DNA of 64,000 nt, taken from Filosporella fistucella. Lineage: Eukaryota; Ascomycota; Leotiomycetes; Helotiales. Below, piece by piece: positions 62,028 to 64,000 of the stretch. Each line of letters begins with the position of its first letter. Position 1 is the first letter of the stretch. The stretch spans positions 248,001 through 312,000 of the forward strand of contig JAQJZZ010000007.1 in the NCBI GenBank assembly GCA_030077755.1. Reading direction: 5' to 3'. The notes under the pieces were generated by a model. The model saw only the letters and a program-made list of their open reading frames with translations. It did no database searches and was not told where the DNA came from. Position numbers and translations under genes: made by a program.

Positions 62028-63091
62028 TCAGTCTTCTTCTTTCTTCCTGTTATTCCGCCAAGTCCTCAAGCATTCTTTTCTCTGCCTCCTCGAACGCCTC
62101 CAGTAAGTCTCATCCATTTCTTCGCCGCCACAGCTGCTACTTGTGACAGCATCAACATCATCCGCTGTACTTACTGTGAGTTCTGCAATTTGCTCCATGT
62201 CATCCTCCCCTAGAACCACGCCGCCAGCAAAAATATCATCGGGGTGAAGCTGAAATGCATTCTCAGACATCGTCGCCTTTCCATCCCAGACTTTAAGCTC
62301 TATCTTCAGTAACTGGAACCTCGCCGCCCAAACCATCCTTCCAAAAAGCTGGGACTCCACCTCAACTGATGTTCCCTGGTTTATTTCTACGGATGCTCCG
62401 ACTGGCGCGGTGCACAGCGCTGTAACTGCTGCAGGATCGATTCCGAGTTTGAGACCGGTCTGCTTGCTTTTGACAGTATGGGACTTTGCATCCTCGAGCT
62501 CAAGAAGGCCCGTCAACATCCAAATCTTGGGTGTCCTTGTCAAACCGGTTTTCATCATGATGTACTGACTCCTTGTCACCGATGTCCATAGCTGCAGCTT
62601 AGACTTAGCCTCTTGATTTGCAAGGACTCGTGAAAGAAATATATTCGGGCTGGCCAGATCTATCAGCATATTGTGTGATGTTCTGCGATTTGGTTTACTC
62701 TTTGAGCTCAATGCGACGCCCCTTCTCGGCCGAAATCACTTTCTTACTCTCGGTCCAAAACTGCGGACCAACTTCACCACCGCCAAGCACAAGCAGGTTG
62801 ACCCCCTGGTTTCCATTCTTCGACGTGGTCAGATTGCCCTTCCAATCTCTGATATATGCCACATCGTTGAGCTCAGAGACACTTTAGCAATTAGAAATGG
62901 CTCTCAGCTTCGACAAGATTCAGTGCGTTTAATGAAATAAGTGGTAGGTCCTACCTCAGGAGCGGAAAGGAGTGGTATTTTCTTTTCGTAGGATTTTCAT
63001 AACCTTCCAACACAAGGTGACCTAATGCTAGCTGTTCGGGCTCAAAGCCCCTTCCATATAGGAAATACGTCCCTTCTTCTGTATGTGGCAT
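62028..63091 (-). CDS. Conserved fungal protein of unknown function
   Basis: I recognise this as a family frequent in filamentous ascomycetes but cannot name a function. The N-terminus reads TYFLYGRGFEPEQLALGHLV, followed over intron 1 by SELNDVAYIRDWKGNLTTSK, VNLLVLGGGEVGPQFW, then LASPNIFLSRVL, WMLTGLLELEDAKSH and GIDPAAVTALCTAPVGASVE. The C-terminus is acidic, then basic (RRSRRQRKECLRTWRNN). A frame-consistent model uses three exons (62955-63091, 62748-62881, 62028-62659; 300 residues), but its second intron removes about 17 codons of a block that looks conserved (KKVISAEKGRRIELKE). If that block is coding, the join to LASP fails by one base and the gene would be frameshifted. The central part is beta-rich in appearance. 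Confidence 0.6.
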
Positions 63092-63420
63092 CTTGGAGAT
63101 TGAATGTAGAAGAAATTTTCGGTCGAGAGATATATTTGCGGCAGTTTGACGCTAAGTAAACTTAGTCTTAGAGCTGAGTTACTATTCCGCGTCTTCACAT
63201 GTGAGATTTCAGCCTCTACCTAGCAAAGACAGAGATGCTTTCCACCTCCGACAAATTGCAGCTGTTGCACGACCGTCGACCTGGAGGGCGTAAATATGAC
63301 CTATCATAGGGAATTTCTGCTGGCATCTTCCGAATGAAGCGTCGCATGACCGTCATAATTAGCTAATCCATATCTACACCCAGCTGAAAGTTTTACCACC
63401 CAGACCCAGCCATAGTCGTC
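63092..63420. promoter_or_regulatory. Divergent intergenic region
   Basis: This roughly 330-bp gap lies between two starts read in opposite directions and should hold both promoters. No motif is named. Confidence 0.4.
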
Positions 63421-64000
63421 ATGGCCTTGTTTATCTTCCAAAAACTCCCACACCAGCCTGTCCCCAATGATTCTCTATGTCCGGTAAGTGCTAGAATCAA
63501 TTTCCAACTCACCATTATCTTAACCTGTATTGATGGATCTGTTCGAGCTCTCACAATTATTTGGCGGTTCACTCTTTGCGGATGATTATCGAGGGGACTT
63601 CGAGCAGATATCTGCCTCAATCGAACGACATGAGACGAACAGCGGATACGGACACTCTCATGATCATCGTTTGCTACTCAAAAAGTTATTGCAGAAAGCA
63701 GTGTTTTGGACATTATCTGGAAATCATGCCAAGGCACGACAATGGCTACAAAGCTTGAGGCATCATTATGATAGCATTGACAGGCAGTGGGAGAGCCGTA
63801 TAAAATGCTACGAACTGCTCAACTTGGTCGATCGGCTCCATCCGCCAGCCATTCGGTTCCGCTCTCAACTCGGTAGTTCAGCAGCTATTATCTTTGAAGC
63901 TCAGAACCAACTGTTAGTCGACGAAATACTTTCATCCAGTTCAGAACATGGCAGTCTAGAACAGCTAGAGCTTTCAATGCCTCTTCGTATATACCAATAT
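63421..64000 (+). CDS. Unknown protein, 3' part beyond the right edge
   Basis: An open frame without stop runs off the window. Two starts are possible: ATG 63533 directly, or ATG 63421 with a first exon 63421-63483, GTAAGT donor, a TTAAC branch site and acceptor before 63548, all in phase. I slightly prefer the spliced form because of its good splice sites. The readable part is helical, with LLLKKLLQKAVFWTLSGNHA, KARQWLQSLRHHYDSID and ELLNLVDRLHPPAIRF, reminiscent of TPR-like helical hairpins. I cannot assign a family. Its other end lies outside the window. Confidence 0.55.

Overview
The window is nuclear DNA of a filamentous ascomycete (Pezizomycotina). The evidence is many short introns (mostly 45-80 nt, with CTAAC or CTAAT-like branch sites), a 5S rRNA gene standing alone outside any rDNA array, HET and NACHT proteins, a DUF6594-type protein and a fungal Fungal_N/RA protein. 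The protein repertoire fits Leotiomycetes (Helotiales), but nothing read here proves that rank. I recognise 23 protein-coding genes (one cut by the right edge), two clear pseudogenes, one 5S rRNA gene and a pair of tRNA-like Pol III elements. Exon boundaries were worked out by hand from GT-AG sites, frame and family conservation.

Left part (1-26.9 kb), mostly housekeeping. After 5.7 kb with no recognisable gene come a five-finger CCCH protein (Red5/ZC3H3-like) and a divergent TFIIF beta subunit. Next are a 2EXR-type pseudogene, a Baeyer-Villiger-type monooxygenase, two tRNA-like elements, and a protein whose RNase H fold has lost most catalytic residues. Then follow a 188-bp tandem duplication, a Pns1/CTL transporter-like protein, a Rab4/Ypt4-like GTPase, a WW-domain protein, a Ser/Thr-rich surface protein and EMC7.

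Middle part (27-45 kb), mixed. A HET-domain protein carries an AMPK-type glycogen-binding domain (CBM48-like) at its N-terminus. It is followed by a lectin-like single-pass membrane protein, an intact but strongly diverged eIF5A paralogue, a badly decayed multi-pass membrane protein gene, an MFS drug-type transporter, O-acetylhomoserine sulfhydrylase and a MARVEL-like tetraspanning protein.

Right part (46.9-64 kb), accessory and NLR-like. A P-loop/STAND-like protein with C-terminal membrane helices is divergently paired with a DUF6594-like membrane protein. Then come a Fungal_N plus Ras-association protein, a small secreted Cys-rich protein, a membrane-anchored polysaccharide deacetylase, a HET-NACHT-ankyrin NLR, the 5S rRNA gene, a conserved fungal protein of unknown function and a partial gene. 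The mix of incompatibility-type, NLR-like and secreted proteins with pseudogenes suggests a fast-evolving self/non-self or stress region; this is inference from gene content only.
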